DNA from: an uncultured Desulfobulbaceae bacterium
GTDB lineage: Bacteria; Desulfobacterota; Desulfobulbia; Desulfobulbales; BM004
DNA length: 10,939 bases
Reading direction: 5' to 3'
NCBI GenBank assembly: GCA_947258675.1
Contig: CAMYJP010000118.1
Location: forward strand, 1-10,939
In this document: one piece after another, positions 1 to 6,928 of the stretch
Layout of the letters: every line of letters starts with the position of its first letter
How positions within the stretch are numbered: position 1 is the stretch's first letter
The notes under the pieces: model-generated
The model's input: the letters and a program-made list of their open reading frames with translations, nothing else
Told to the model about the DNA's origin: nothing
The model's database searches: none
Translations under genes and position numbers: made by a program

Positions 1-301
1 TTATTTCTGCCATTGCTTCCGGTGCTCCCCAGCCGATACCCCCGGATTCATCGTTTAAGCTCCACATTAAGCGCCGCATGATTATGCGGGCTGTTTCCAT
101 TTCTCTGCCTGCAATATTGGAAACTACTGGACCCATTGCTGTGATAGCATGCCACCTGATGACTTCGTCCGTACTGCACAACCCTGCGAAAAGAGGGTTT
201 ATTATTTTGGTGTCAGGTAACGACTTTAATTCTTCCAGTATCGTATCTACAGTCGTCGAGCGCAAAAGTTGCACTATTCTGCGTTTTTCTTTGATTCTCA
301 T
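1..301 (-). CDS. HEAT-repeat protein, DVU0298-like, C-terminus cut by window edge
   Basis: The first 100 residues read MRIKEKRRIVQLLRS to WGAPEAMAEI with no stop, and the gene runs off the left edge of the window. The helical pattern, with 'VIRWHAITAMGPVV' at about residues 47-60 and 'GGIGWGAPEAMAEI' at 87-100, is that of a HEAT-repeat protein. It resembles from memory the DVU0298 family of sulfate reducers, whose function is unknown to me. ATG at 299-301 is the only usable start, because an in-frame TAA lies six codons upstream. There is no recognisable Shine-Dalgarno sequence. A strong hairpin ends 12 nt before the ATG, so expression may depend on read-through from fprA. The family name is inference; the coding call is firm. 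Confidence 0.75.
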   Translation of the reverse strand, partial: MRIKEKRRIVQLLRSTTVDTILEELKSLPDTKIINPLFAGLCSTDEVIRWHAITAMGPVVSNIAGREMETARIIMRRLMWSLNDESGGIGWGAPEAMAEI

Positions 302-313
302 TTGGTTATAGAG

Positions 314-356
314 AAATTAGCCCGAGGTTTCCTTGCGGAATCACCCGGGCTAATTT
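314..356 (-). terminator. Strong hairpin between fprA and the HEAT-repeat gene; terminator or attenuator
   Basis: Perfect 11-bp arms (314-324 and 346-356, AAATTAGCCCG on +) enclose further 3-bp and 4-bp helices, for about 18 bp in all, with only an A opposite nothing and a TC bulge. Read on the minus strand the loop is GCAA, a GNRA tetraloop closed by C-G, which points to minus-strand RNA. On that strand the tail is only moderately U-rich (UUUCUCU). On the plus strand a better T tract follows (TTTTTT at 360-366), so it could also stop plus-strand transcription. It lies about 135 nt after the fprA stop. Confidence 0.55.
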
Positions 357-491
357 GTGTTTTTTCCTTTTCTGCAAATCTTCAGTCATTTAGCTCTTTG
401 TCAGGATATGACGACTCTCAGGCCGACATCGAGATTATTGAGGTAGCGAGCAAGGCGAGACTCCGAAAGAATTATTTCAAATAATAACTCA

Positions 492-1748
492 CTAGGTATG
501 TTCAATAACCGCTTTTCCGATTCGCTGTCCCAATGCAACACATTCTTTAATGCTTTCATGATCAGGAACATATTTTTTTCGTAAGCCAGGCTCAATAATA
601 TCAAATTTCATCTCTTTCATTGCTTCATTCATCAATTTCACCGCCTCCCCACTCCAGCCAAAAGAACCAAAAGCTGCCCCTAATTTGTTGGTAGGTCTTA
701 ATCCTCTCATATACATCCAGCCAAAAGAACCAAAAGCTGCCCCTAATTTGTTGGTAGGTCTTAATCCTCTCATATACATGAGAAAACCGGCCATTCTCGG
801 CAGCATACCATTATTCAGTGTTGCACATCCGAGAACTACAGCTTTGGCGTTGAGTACATCAGTCATTACATCGCTTCGGTGAGTTACTGCAAGGTTGATC
901 AGTTTAACGCTGACACCTTCTTTGCTGATTCCAGTAGTAATAGCCTTGGCCATTTTTTCAGTACTTTTCCACATGGTGTCATATATAACTAAAGCCTTTC
1001 GCTGGCCTTTGTTTTCACTCCAGTCACTGTATGCTTTAAGAAGATCAGGAATATGGGAGCGCCAGATAAGACCATGGTCAGGAGCAATCATCTGGATGTC
1101 AAGATTCATCTCCGTCACCTTTGCCAATAGTTTACGAATAAGTGGCGAATACAGAGTCAGAATATTGGCGTAGTATTTTGCTGTATGTTCAAGCAGTCCA
1201 GATAGCTCAACTTCATCATCGAATCGTTCAGACGAGGCATAGTGCTGCCCGAAGGCGTCACTGGAGAATAGCAGCTTGTCTTCAACGATGTATGAAAACA
1301 TGGAATCAGGCCAATGCAGCATGCGTGTTTCAAGAAATTGCACGGTTTTGTTGCCAAGACTGATTGTATCACCGCTTGAAACAGCTTCTAAAGGCCATCC
1401 TTGTGGGTGAAAGTGCTGCTCGATGGCCTTCAGTCCCATTTTTGAGCAATATATTTTTTCAGGTTTTATTCTCTCGATGATTTCCGGTAAGGATCCGGAG
1501 TGGTCCATCTCTACATGGTTGATTATCAGATAATCGATTGTCTCAGGATCAGTTATCTGATTGATGTGGTGTAAAAGATCACTCAAGTGGCTTTTTTTAA
1601 CAGTGTCAAACAAAGCGGTTTTTTCATCTTTTATAAGATATGCGTTGTATGTGGTTCCTTTGTAGGTTGAGTAGCCGTGGAAATCTCTGACATCCCAGTC
1701 AATGGCCCCAACCCAGAAAATATTATCTTTTATCGGTACGACTTTCAT
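492..1748 (-). CDS. fprA: A-type flavodiiron protein (rubredoxin:oxygen oxidoreductase)
   Basis: This cytoplasmic enzyme reduces O2 (and in some relatives NO) to water, taking electrons from rubredoxin. The N-terminal metallo-beta-lactamase-like domain (about 1-245) carries the full diiron set: HVEMDH (H78, E80, D82, H83), H145 in MLHWPDS, D164 in SSDAFG and H225 in APDHG. The flavodoxin domain (about 250-418) has FMN loops YDTMWKST (256-263), CATLNNG (308-314) and GSFGWSGEA. There is no C-terminal rubredoxin domain. At 418 residues it is about 20 longer than usual, and the excess is a perfect 21-residue tandem repeat (residues 324-344 and 345-365). The ATG at 1748 has a strong site, AGAGGAG. 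It lies 30 bp after the ferritin gene and is almost certainly co-transcribed with it. Activity of the duplicated form is uncertain. Confidence 0.95.
   Translation of the reverse strand: MKVVPIKDNIFWVGAIDWDVRDFHGYSTYKGTTYNAYLIKDEKTALFDTVKKSHLSDLLHHINQITDPETIDYLIINHVEMDHSGSLPEIIERIKPEKIYCSKMGLKAIEQHFHPQGWPLEAVSSGDTISLGNKTVQFLETRMLHWPDSMFSYIVEDKLLFSSDAFGQHYASSERFDDEVELSGLLEHTAKYYANILTLYSPLIRKLLAKVTEMNLDIQMIAPDHGLIWRSHIPDLLKAYSDWSENKGQRKALVIYDTMWKSTEKMAKAITTGISKEGVSVKLINLAVTHRSDVMTDVLNAKAVVLGCATLNNGMLPRMAGFLMYMRGLRPTNKLGAAFGSFGWMYMRGLRPTNKLGAAFGSFGWSGEAVKLMNEAMKEMKFDIIEPGLRKKYVPDHESIKECVALGQRIGKAVIEHT
653..779. repeat. Perfect 63-bp tandem duplication inside fprA
   Basis: Bases 654-716 and 717-779 are identical over 63 nt, and the match extends one base left (T at 653 and 716). 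The unit is 21 codons, so the frame is kept. It encodes residues starting MYMRGLRP and ending GSFGW, which occur twice in a row in FprA. The copies show no synonymous difference, so the event is very recent or is an assembly product. Confidence 0.97.
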
Positions 1749-1778
1749 CGTTTTCTCCTCTTTACCACTGACAAAGTA

Positions 1779-2291
1779 TCAATCTTTGGCAGTGGGTACG
1801 TTAAATTGTCGTTGGCCAAGTTCGCGGTCAAGCATGAATAATCCATTGGCATCGTTACCAATCAGTTTGAGTTTATCCACAATTTCGCCTGCTGTAGCTT
1901 CTTCTTCCACCTGTTCAGAGACAAACCACTGCAGGAAGATATTGGTGGCATGGTCTCTTTCATCCAAGGCTAGATTGACCAGATCTATAATTAGACCGGT
2001 TACTTTTTGTTCATGTAACAGTACGTTATCGAAAACTTCCTGGGTAGAAGTCCAATTTGCCGGTGGCTGTTCAATAGCATCGAGAATAACCCTTCCCCCA
2101 CGTTCATTGACATAGTCAAACATTTTCATTCCATGGAAAATTTCTTCCTGGGTCTGTTGTCTCATCCACTTAGCCAGTCCGGTGAGACTTATTGACTCAA
2201 AATAAGACGACATCGACAGGTAAAGATATGAAGAATAGAGTTCAGCATTGATTTGTTTATTAATGGCATGTTCAATTTTTTCACTTAACAT
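1779..2291 (-). CDS. ftnA: Bacterial non-heme ferritin (FtnA type)
   Basis: This is an iron-storage protein that oxidises Fe2+ at a diiron ferroxidase centre and deposits it in a 24-subunit shell. The 170-residue length and the four-helix pattern are typical. Ferroxidase residues sit at the E. coli FtnA positions: E17, E50, H53, E94, Q127 and E130, with E126 and E129 nearby. The open frame extends 15 codons further upstream (to 2336). I chose ATG 2291 because AAGGAG lies 6 nt before it and MLSEKIEHAIN is the normal family N-terminus. fprA follows 30 bp later. Storing free iron limits Fenton damage, which fits the rubrerythrin and desulfoferrodoxin genes just upstream. Confidence 0.95.
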   Translation of the reverse strand: MLSEKIEHAINKQINAELYSSYLYLSMSSYFESISLTGLAKWMRQQTQEEIFHGMKMFDYVNERGGRVILDAIEQPPANWTSTQEVFDNVLLHEQKVTGLIIDLVNLALDERDHATNIFLQWFVSEQVEEEATAGEIVDKLKLIGNDANGLFMLDRELGQRQFNVPTAKD

Positions 2292-2729
2292 AGTTGCTCC
2301 TTGGATTTTTGTTCCGTTAATCGATTCATTCTTCAAAATTCAATCAAACAAACATAACAAAAAAAAATTGTTCTGAAACAGATCTACGCTTTTGCAGATC
2401 CTGGAGTTCAAATGGCAAATAGCTACCCTTGGTTCTATTTGAGTTGATTCCTCAATATCAATGGAATAATTCTAGCACATGATAAAGAATTTAATATGCA
2501 TTAACGGATAAGTATTAGAACATTTTTTTATTCGGCCTTACATCCCCACTCTCAAAGATACTGGACCGTTAAAAGATTGACCCCATCTGGTATGCAATAT
2601 TTTCAGGATGATGATGAAAGTCTGAGAAGTAAAACGTAATGCGGATAGCTTAAATAATTAGTACCCTGTGACCATGTTCCCTCCATAGTATCTGATAAAT
2701 GTAGGGAAACGGCAACAACCGCCTGCTTT
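2292..2729. other. 438-bp intergenic region between dfx and the ferritin gene
   Basis: I see no convincing gene here. On the minus strand (the direction of both flanking genes) a possible -10 TAGAAT lies at about 2468-2473, but without a good -35. Nearer to the ferritin start there is a GATCT/AGATC hairpin (about 2382-2401) and then a run of nine T on the minus strand (2359-2367). Together these could form a weak terminator or attenuator in the ferritin leader. No clear terminator follows dfx, so read-through from rbr-dfx into ftnA-fprA is possible. Confidence 0.4.
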
Positions 2730-3104
2730 TTAGCTTTTCCAGAGTCCATGCAGATTGCAGTATTCGCGAGCGGTGACTTGGTCTGCATCAATTTTGAAAA
2801 TGGCTTCCGGTCCATCTCCTGGATTTAGAAATTGTCTGTATGTTGTATCGCCGGCAATGAGTTCTATCCATTCTATATAATGCTTTTCTTCCATAGGATG
2901 TGGTACTGACCCAACAGAAACTTTGTATCCACCTTCAATTTTTTCCACGACTGGCACATGCTTTTCTTTTGCTGCATCAACTGTATTTTCGGTAAATAAT
3001 TTCATGGGCTGGCCGCAGCAGACAAGCTCACCAGCACCATTATGGAGCATTTCTACAATATTTCCACATACTTCGCATTTGTAAATCTCTAATCTTTTTG
3101 TCAT
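2730..3104 (-). CDS. dfx: Desulfoferrodoxin (superoxide reductase, two iron centres)
   Basis: This cytoplasmic enzyme reduces superoxide to hydrogen peroxide without making O2, usually with electrons from rubredoxin. The N-terminal desulforedoxin domain binds Fe through C10, C13, C29 and C30 (CEVC and CC). The catalytic Fe(His4Cys) centre is complete, with H49, H69, H75, C116 and H119, and E47-K48 near the site. These match the numbering of the Desulfovibrio enzyme exactly, so it is the two-centre class and not neelaredoxin. Length 124 is normal. The ATG at 3104 has AAGGAG 8 nt upstream. The gene starts 16 bp after the rbr stop, so the pair forms one unit in which Dfx makes the peroxide that rubrerythrin removes. 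Confidence 0.97.
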   Translation of the reverse strand: MTKRLEIYKCEVCGNIVEMLHNGAGELVCCGQPMKLFTENTVDAAKEKHVPVVEKIEGGYKVSVGSVPHPMEEKHYIEWIELIAGDTTYRQFLNPGDGPEAIFKIDADQVTAREYCNLHGLWKS

Positions 3105-3120
3105 GACTGCTCTCCTTTAT

Positions 3121-3696
3121 TTAATAGTTTTCACCTAAAAGTTCGAAATGTGCCTGGGAATGTGCGCAAGCCGGACATTCTTCAAGGGCTTCGTGCCCTT
3201 CATGCAGATAACCGCAATTTCGGCAACGCCATACAACCTCATTTTCCCGTTTGAAAACGCGTGCAGCTTCAATATTTTCGGCAAGGGCGAGATATCGTTT
3301 CTCGTGTTGTTTTTCTGCTATTGCAATAGATATAAAAATATCAGCTATATCCTCAAATCCTTCTTCACGAGCAGTTTTGGCAAAAGAGGGATACATAATC
3401 GAGTGTTCGTAATTTTCACCACCAGCTGCTTCCTGGAGGTTTTCCAGGGTCGTGCCAATAATCCCAGCTGGGAAACTTGCCGTAACTTCAACCTCACCTC
3501 CTTCAAGGAGTTTGTACAATCGCTTGGCATGTTCTTTTTCTTGATTGGCTGTCTCTTCAAAAATTGCAGAAATCTGAACAAAGTTATCTTTTTTAGCTTT
3601 AGAAGCAAAATAGGTATATCGATTACGTGCCTGTGACTCTCCGGAAAAAGCGGTAAGAATGTTTTGTTCTGTTTGGCTTCCTTTCAAACTCGACAT
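3121..3696 (-). CDS. rbr: Rubrerythrin (NADH- or rubredoxin-linked peroxidase)
   Basis: This non-heme diiron peroxidase reduces H2O2 to water in anaerobes. The N-terminal ferritin-like domain (about 1-147) carries the diiron ligands E20, E53, H56, E94, E97, E128 and H131. The C-terminal rubredoxin domain binds one Fe through C158, C161, C174 and C177 (CRNC and CPAC). The length, 191, is that of the classic Desulfovibrio protein. The ATG at 3696 follows an excellent site, AGGAGGAG. It is the first gene of a probable rbr-dfx transcript. The A/T-rich region upstream contains palindromes that could bind a peroxide-sensing regulator such as PerR, described separately. Confidence 0.97.
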   Translation of the reverse strand: MSSLKGSQTEQNILTAFSGESQARNRYTYFASKAKKDNFVQISAIFEETANQEKEHAKRLYKLLEGGEVEVTASFPAGIIGTTLENLQEAAGGENYEHSIMYPSFAKTAREEGFEDIADIFISIAIAEKQHEKRYLALAENIEAARVFKRENEVVWRCRNCGYLHEGHEALEECPACAHSQAHFELLGENY

Positions 3697-3729
3697 TTTC
3701 TCCTCCTAATTTTGGAATGAATTACAATT

Positions 3730-3762
3730 TTATAATCATGAAAAACGATATAAATTTTTCAT
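3730..3762 (-). promoter_or_regulatory. Candidate operator upstream of rbr (palindrome with PerR-like half)
   Basis: An 8-bp perfect inverted repeat (ATGAAAAA at 3738-3745, TTTTTCAT at 3755-3762, 9-nt spacer) lies 42-66 nt upstream of the rbr start. Overlapping it at 3730-3744, TTATAATCATGAAAA matches 12 of 14 defined positions of the Bacillus PerR box (TTATAATNATTATAA). PerR control of rubrerythrin is known in clostridia and Desulfovibrio. The sequence is very A/T-rich, so chance similarity is possible. I could not place a convincing -35/-10 pair. Confidence 0.4.
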
Positions 3763-3864
3763 ATCATATTAAAACCAGTTCTTTAAATTGTTAAAGCTGG
3801 TGGCCTATTTAGTCAAGGGGTGATTTAAACAAAAAATATTTGTATGATTTATCAGTTGGGAATG

Positions 3865-3887
3865 ATTCTTAATAGTAGAATAAGAAT
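3865..3887. repeat. 7-bp inverted repeat in the rbr-HD spacer
   Basis: ATTCTTA (3865-3871) and TAAGAAT (3881-3887) are separated by 9 nt, the same spacing as the palindrome nearer to rbr. It lies about 170 bp upstream of rbr and could be a second operator. The rest of the 310-bp spacer (3697-4006) holds no gene that I can support and no clear terminator for the HD gene. Confidence 0.25.
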
Positions 3888-4006
3888 AGGACAGCAAGTA
3901 AATTTAAATTAATAATTGCAAAGATGATTTTGAGTTACAATGCGATGATGAGGAAGATGAGGAAAAGAAAAGTTCAATAGTACCAGATGCAATGGAAACT
4001 GTGCAT

Positions 4007-4591
4007 TCAGCTTGGATTAGTAATCTCAATTTCGATTACTTGGTGAGCGACGTCAGAAGGCTGAAAGTCCAACAAAGAAAACATTTTTTTTTCTAAAGCC
4101 ACACATTGCGCATAATTCTCTTTAATTCGTTTTTTTAAATTTTCATTTTCACGGCCATACCGATTAAGAATATATTCAAGCCTCTGTCCAAGATCTACAA
4201 CAACATCATGGTTGACCCTTTTGTCGGCATAATAGACAATTGCCTTTTCATTGGGATCAGATTCCAAGTCATAGCTTTTAAGTATTACATGTTCTGCAAC
4301 AATGTCCGCAATATCATCGAGCTTTTCTGCCAGGCAGATTTCTCGTCCTTTAACAGCATGATCTTCATTTGTATTAAGACATAAGGTCTTGCCAATATCA
4401 TGCAGGAGGGCACCTGCTATAACTTTTTCCGTTGATAATAGAATCCCTGCTTTTTCAAGATTCATGGCTAATAGGTATGCAACGCGAGCCACTATTATGG
4501 AATGCGCTCTTATATTAGGCAGCATACTGTAAACATCCATTAAGTTGAAACACTTGTCCACAGATGGAATGGTAGCGTAAGTAAGGCTCAT
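4007..4591 (-). CDS. HD-domain (HDIG) metal-dependent phosphohydrolase
   Basis: The 194-residue soluble protein has a complete HD metal site: H30 (RAHS), H64-D65 in LLHDIGK, a further H101, and D123 in YYADKRV. A lysine-rich helical tail follows (about 140-175). The family hydrolyses phosphoesters, often nucleotides or cyclic nucleotides, but the substrate cannot be read from the sequence. The small stand-alone form without a regulatory domain resembles many HDIG proteins of unknown substrate. The gene starts 16 bp after hemE with no clear Shine-Dalgarno sequence, so translation may be coupled to hemE. It is the last gene of the ahbD-hemE unit. A role in heme synthesis is not supported by anything beyond position. 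Confidence 0.85.
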   Translation of the reverse strand: MSLTYATIPSVDKCFNLMDVYSMLPNIRAHSIIVARVAYLLAMNLEKAGILLSTEKVIAGALLHDIGKTLCLNTNEDHAVKGREICLAEKLDDIADIVAEHVILKSYDLESDPNEKAIVYYADKRVNHDVVVDLGQRLEYILNRYGRENENLKKRIKENYAQCVALEKKMFSLLDFQPSDVAHQVIEIEITNPS

Positions 4592-4607
4592 GTCCGGATG
4601 ATGAGAA

Positions 4608-5594
4608 TTATTTCTTGCTTAGTCTGTGCACGGTATCGTGGCCTAAATTAAAAATGTGACCTTTAGCATTTGCCGCCCTTTCTAAAATTCGTGCAACTCT
4701 CTTCTCAATTTCTGCATGCGGCAGAAAAAGAGCGCAGGGATCTAGGTTTCCCTGTAGAGCAGCTTCTCCATTAACCTGAGATACGGCGTCGCCAATATCA
4801 ATCCGCCAATCGAGGCCAAGGACATCAGCTCCTGAAGTTTTTGATAACTCAAGCAGAGTTGCTCCATTGTTAGCAAAATAAATGATCGGTACATCAGTTA
4901 CTTTGCGCAGATCCTTTATGATTCTTTGTACATATGGCAGAGCAAATCGTGCAAAATCACCAGGAGCGAGAACCCCTGCCCATGAATCAAATATCTGCAG
5001 GGCTTGAGCTCCTGCCCGAGCCTGAGCTTGCAAATAGAGACTGTTTGTTTCCGTGATTTTTTCTATCAATGATTCATAAAGCTCAGGCGCTGCAAACATC
5101 ATTTTTTTTGTTTCAAGAAAAAATTTAGAGGAGCCGCCCTCGATCAGATATGTGGCCAGTGTGAAAGGGGCTCCAGCAAATCCGATTAATGGAACCTTAT
5201 TTTCCAGTTCCTGTCGTAATATTTTTATGGTTGCCATTACAAAATCAGTTTTCTCATCTGGATCTGGCACGATGAGTTTATCGACATCTGTCCGGTTGCG
5301 GACAGGTTGCGGAAAAACCGGACCATGATTTGCCTGAAATTCAAGTGGGGAACCCATTGCTTCCAGGGGGATCAGGATATCTGAAAAAAGAATTGCTGCA
5401 TCTACTCCAAGGATATCAACAGGTTGCAAGGTGACTTCTGCTGCGAGCTCTGGTGTTTTACATAGTTCAAGAAAGGTTACCTTCCCACGGATTTTTTGGT
5501 AATCTGGCAAATAACGCCCTGCCTGTCGCATCATCCAGACCGGCGTGAAATCGACTTCTTCACCCTTGCAGGCTTTAAGAAAAGTATTATTCAT
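4608..5594 (-). CDS. hemE: Uroporphyrinogen III decarboxylase with an apparent C-terminal deletion
   Basis: HemE removes four carboxyl groups from uroporphyrinogen III to give coproporphyrinogen III in the cytoplasm. Signature motifs are present: MRQAGRYLPDY (22-32), FSDIL with D72, GFAGAPFTLATYLIEG (138-153), FDSWAG (202-207) and GNLDP (282-286). The protein is 328 residues, against about 340-355 usually. The C-terminus reads FNLGHDTVHRLSKK. In E. coli and human enzymes, as I recall them, about 15 residues (starting GI or GL and containing PEH) separate the conserved GH from the final helix, which reads (D/E)AVH. Here they are missing and DTVHRLSKK follows GH directly. H319 is kept. ATG 5594 has TGAGGA about 8 nt upstream. 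The gene lies 61 bp after ahbD. Confidence 0.93.
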   Translation of the reverse strand: MNNTFLKACKGEEVDFTPVWMMRQAGRYLPDYQKIRGKVTFLELCKTPELAAEVTLQPVDILGVDAAILFSDILIPLEAMGSPLEFQANHGPVFPQPVRNRTDVDKLIVPDPDEKTDFVMATIKILRQELENKVPLIGFAGAPFTLATYLIEGGSSKFFLETKKMMFAAPELYESLIEKITETNSLYLQAQARAGAQALQIFDSWAGVLAPGDFARFALPYVQRIIKDLRKVTDVPIIYFANNGATLLELSKTSGADVLGLDWRIDIGDAVSQVNGEAALQGNLDPCALFLPHAEIEKRVARILERAANAKGHIFNLGHDTVHRLSKK

Positions 5595-5655
5595 GTAAGT
5601 ATCCTCAGTATATTTTTCGTATTTCAGCTTTTTCCCTAACCCCTGCTTTTAATTC

Positions 5656-6711
5656 TCATTTCTCTCTCGGGCAATAGTTACAGAAAGGCTCTTCCGCAAG
5701 ATAATCACCGGTCATTGCGTATGACCTGGCTCTGCAACCACCACAGACATTAAGGTATTCACATCGTCCGCAACTACCCTTGTAACCTTTGAAATTTCGC
5801 AGTTCCTGAAATAATTCGGATTGTTCCCAGATTTCTTTAAATGATTGTTTATTTAAGTTACCTGCAGATTTTGGAAAATAGCTGCAAGGAAGTACCTCTC
5901 TGTCTACATCAATAAGGCAGATGAGTTGACCCGCTAGGCAGCCTTTAGAGCCCCCTGTAGAAAATTTTAATGAACGGCGTTTGAATTTTTCTTTGTCCTT
6001 TTTGGATTTTTGTAGGAGAATCCGGTAATAATGAGGAGCGCATGTTGGGCGAACCAAAAGTTCTTCCTCTGTTTTTTCCATATCATAATGCCACCCTAAA
6101 ATATCCTCATATTCCTCAGGAGAGATAAGCTCTTCCATGATGTCCTGCCCACGGCCGGTTGGGACAATCATGAACATGTACCAAGCTGTTGCACCTATTT
6201 CTTTTGCAAGGTGATAAATCTTAGGTATTTCTTCCTGGTTTCTTTTGGTGAAAGAAGAATTGATTAGGAATTGAATATCATGTTTTCTGAACAATTCTGC
6301 TGCATCCATAGTGCCGGCAAAGGCTCCGGCCTGGTTTCGGAAATCATCATGGATTTCGGCTGTGGAACCATCCAGACTGAGTGAAACCATTTTAATTCCG
6401 GCATCCTTTATTTTCCGACAAATGTCCTCAGTAACCAGGGTCCCGTTGGTGGCTAGGCACATACGCAGTCCCTTACCTGTACCGTAAGAGGCGATATCAA
6501 AAACATCTTTCCGCAGTAAAGGTTCGCCGCCTGATAATACTACAACGGGTGCAGCATAAGAACTAATGTCATCAATAATCCGGTAGGCTTCCTCCAAGGA
6601 AAAGTCAGGATGTTCATTTACTTCCAACGCTGAAGAGGACCGGCAGTGAACGCATTTAAGGTTACATCTCCTGGTAATTTCCCAAGCAATCCATTTTACT
6701 TCGAATTCCAC
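5656..6711 (-). CDS. ahbD: Heme b synthase AhbD (radical SAM Fe-coproporphyrin III decarboxylase)
   Basis: AhbD converts Fe-coproporphyrin III (coproheme) to heme b by two radical SAM decarboxylations, the last step of the alternative heme pathway. The radical SAM cluster motif is C16-x3-C20-x2-C23 (CNLKCVHC), followed by SGGEP (60-64). The C-terminal SPASM-like region holds many cysteines (258, 265, 276, 314, 317, 323, 326, 344, 347) for auxiliary clusters. The segment [10 protein letters not shown] (222-231) and the short N-terminus beginning just before [10 protein letters not shown] fit AhbD, not AhbC, which has a longer N-terminal extension. NirJ-type proteins are the main alternative. 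The start is GTG at 6711, with AAGGAG 9 nt before it. It is the first gene of a unit with hemE and the HD gene. Confidence 0.85.
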   Translation of the reverse strand: MEFEVKWIAWEITRRCNLKCVHCRSSSALEVNEHPDFSLEEAYRIIDDISSYAAPVVVLSGGEPLLRKDVFDIASYGTGKGLRMCLATNGTLVTEDICRKIKDAGIKMVSLSLDGSTAEIHDDFRNQAGAFAGTMDAAELFRKHDIQFLINSSFTKRNQEEIPKIYHLAKEIGATAWYMFMIVPTGRGQDIMEELISPEEYEDILGWHYDMEKTEEELLVRPTCAPHYYRILLQKSKKDKEKFKRRSLKFSTGGSKGCLAGQLICLIDVDREVLPCSYFPKSAGNLNKQSFKEIWEQSELFQELRNFKGYKGSCGRCEYLNVCGGCRARSYAMTGDYLAEEPFCNYCPREK

Positions 6712-6894
6712 TCTATTGACTCCTTTATATTTAAGTTTTGATGGAAACAGTTCGTAAGATTTAATTTTGCGGAGTTTTCAAGGGCTGGGAAGGAAATGGG
6801 TGTGACGATATGACAAATGATTTGAAATGCTAATTTATTCCTTATCTCCGGCTTATTTCACATAACAACTGACGAGGACTGTACCATTTCAAAT
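6712..6894 (-). promoter_or_regulatory. Long ahbD leader with a 10-bp closing inverted repeat
   Basis: If transcription starts near 6893, the ahbD leader is about 180 nt. Its very 5' end (6894-6885, ATTTGAAATG on the minus strand) is perfectly complementary to 6829-6820 (CATTTCAAAT), enclosing 55 nt. The same 5' arm can instead pair over 7 bp (GAAATGG, 6890-6884) with CCATTTC at 6799-6793. Two mutually exclusive pairings are what a switching leader would need, but A/T-rich sequence gives such matches by chance. It matches no riboswitch class that I recognise. Confidence 0.35.
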
Positions 6895-6899
6895 TATGC

Positions 6900-6928
6900 A
6901 TTATATTGTTTATAGATGGGTAGGTCAA
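6900..6928 (-). promoter_or_regulatory. Sigma70-like promoter for ahbD-hemE-HD
   Basis: On the minus strand TTGACC (6928-6923), a 17-bp spacer and TATAAT (6905-6900) form a near-consensus promoter pointing at ahbD. The predicted start is near 6893. Confidence 0.7.

Noticed and set aside
401..604. Minus-strand frame of 67 codons overlapping the end of fprA
   Set aside because: It lies in another frame across a clear fprA C-terminus and has no family features; a shadow frame.
1702..2115. Plus-strand frame of 137 codons over ferritin
   Set aside because: Antisense to a gene with all ferroxidase residues; serine- and leucine-rich shadow product.
2521..2610. TTGACCCC...TGCAATATT segment resembling sequence found near REP-associated transposase genes
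   Set aside because: Only a vague resemblance from memory; no transposase fragment, terminal repeat or target duplication is visible.
3904..4077. Plus-strand stretch coding an acidic peptide (DDEEDEEKK) into the HD gene end
   Set aside because: A stop lies just upstream, there is no start codon or ribosome site before the acidic part, and it runs antisense into the HD gene.
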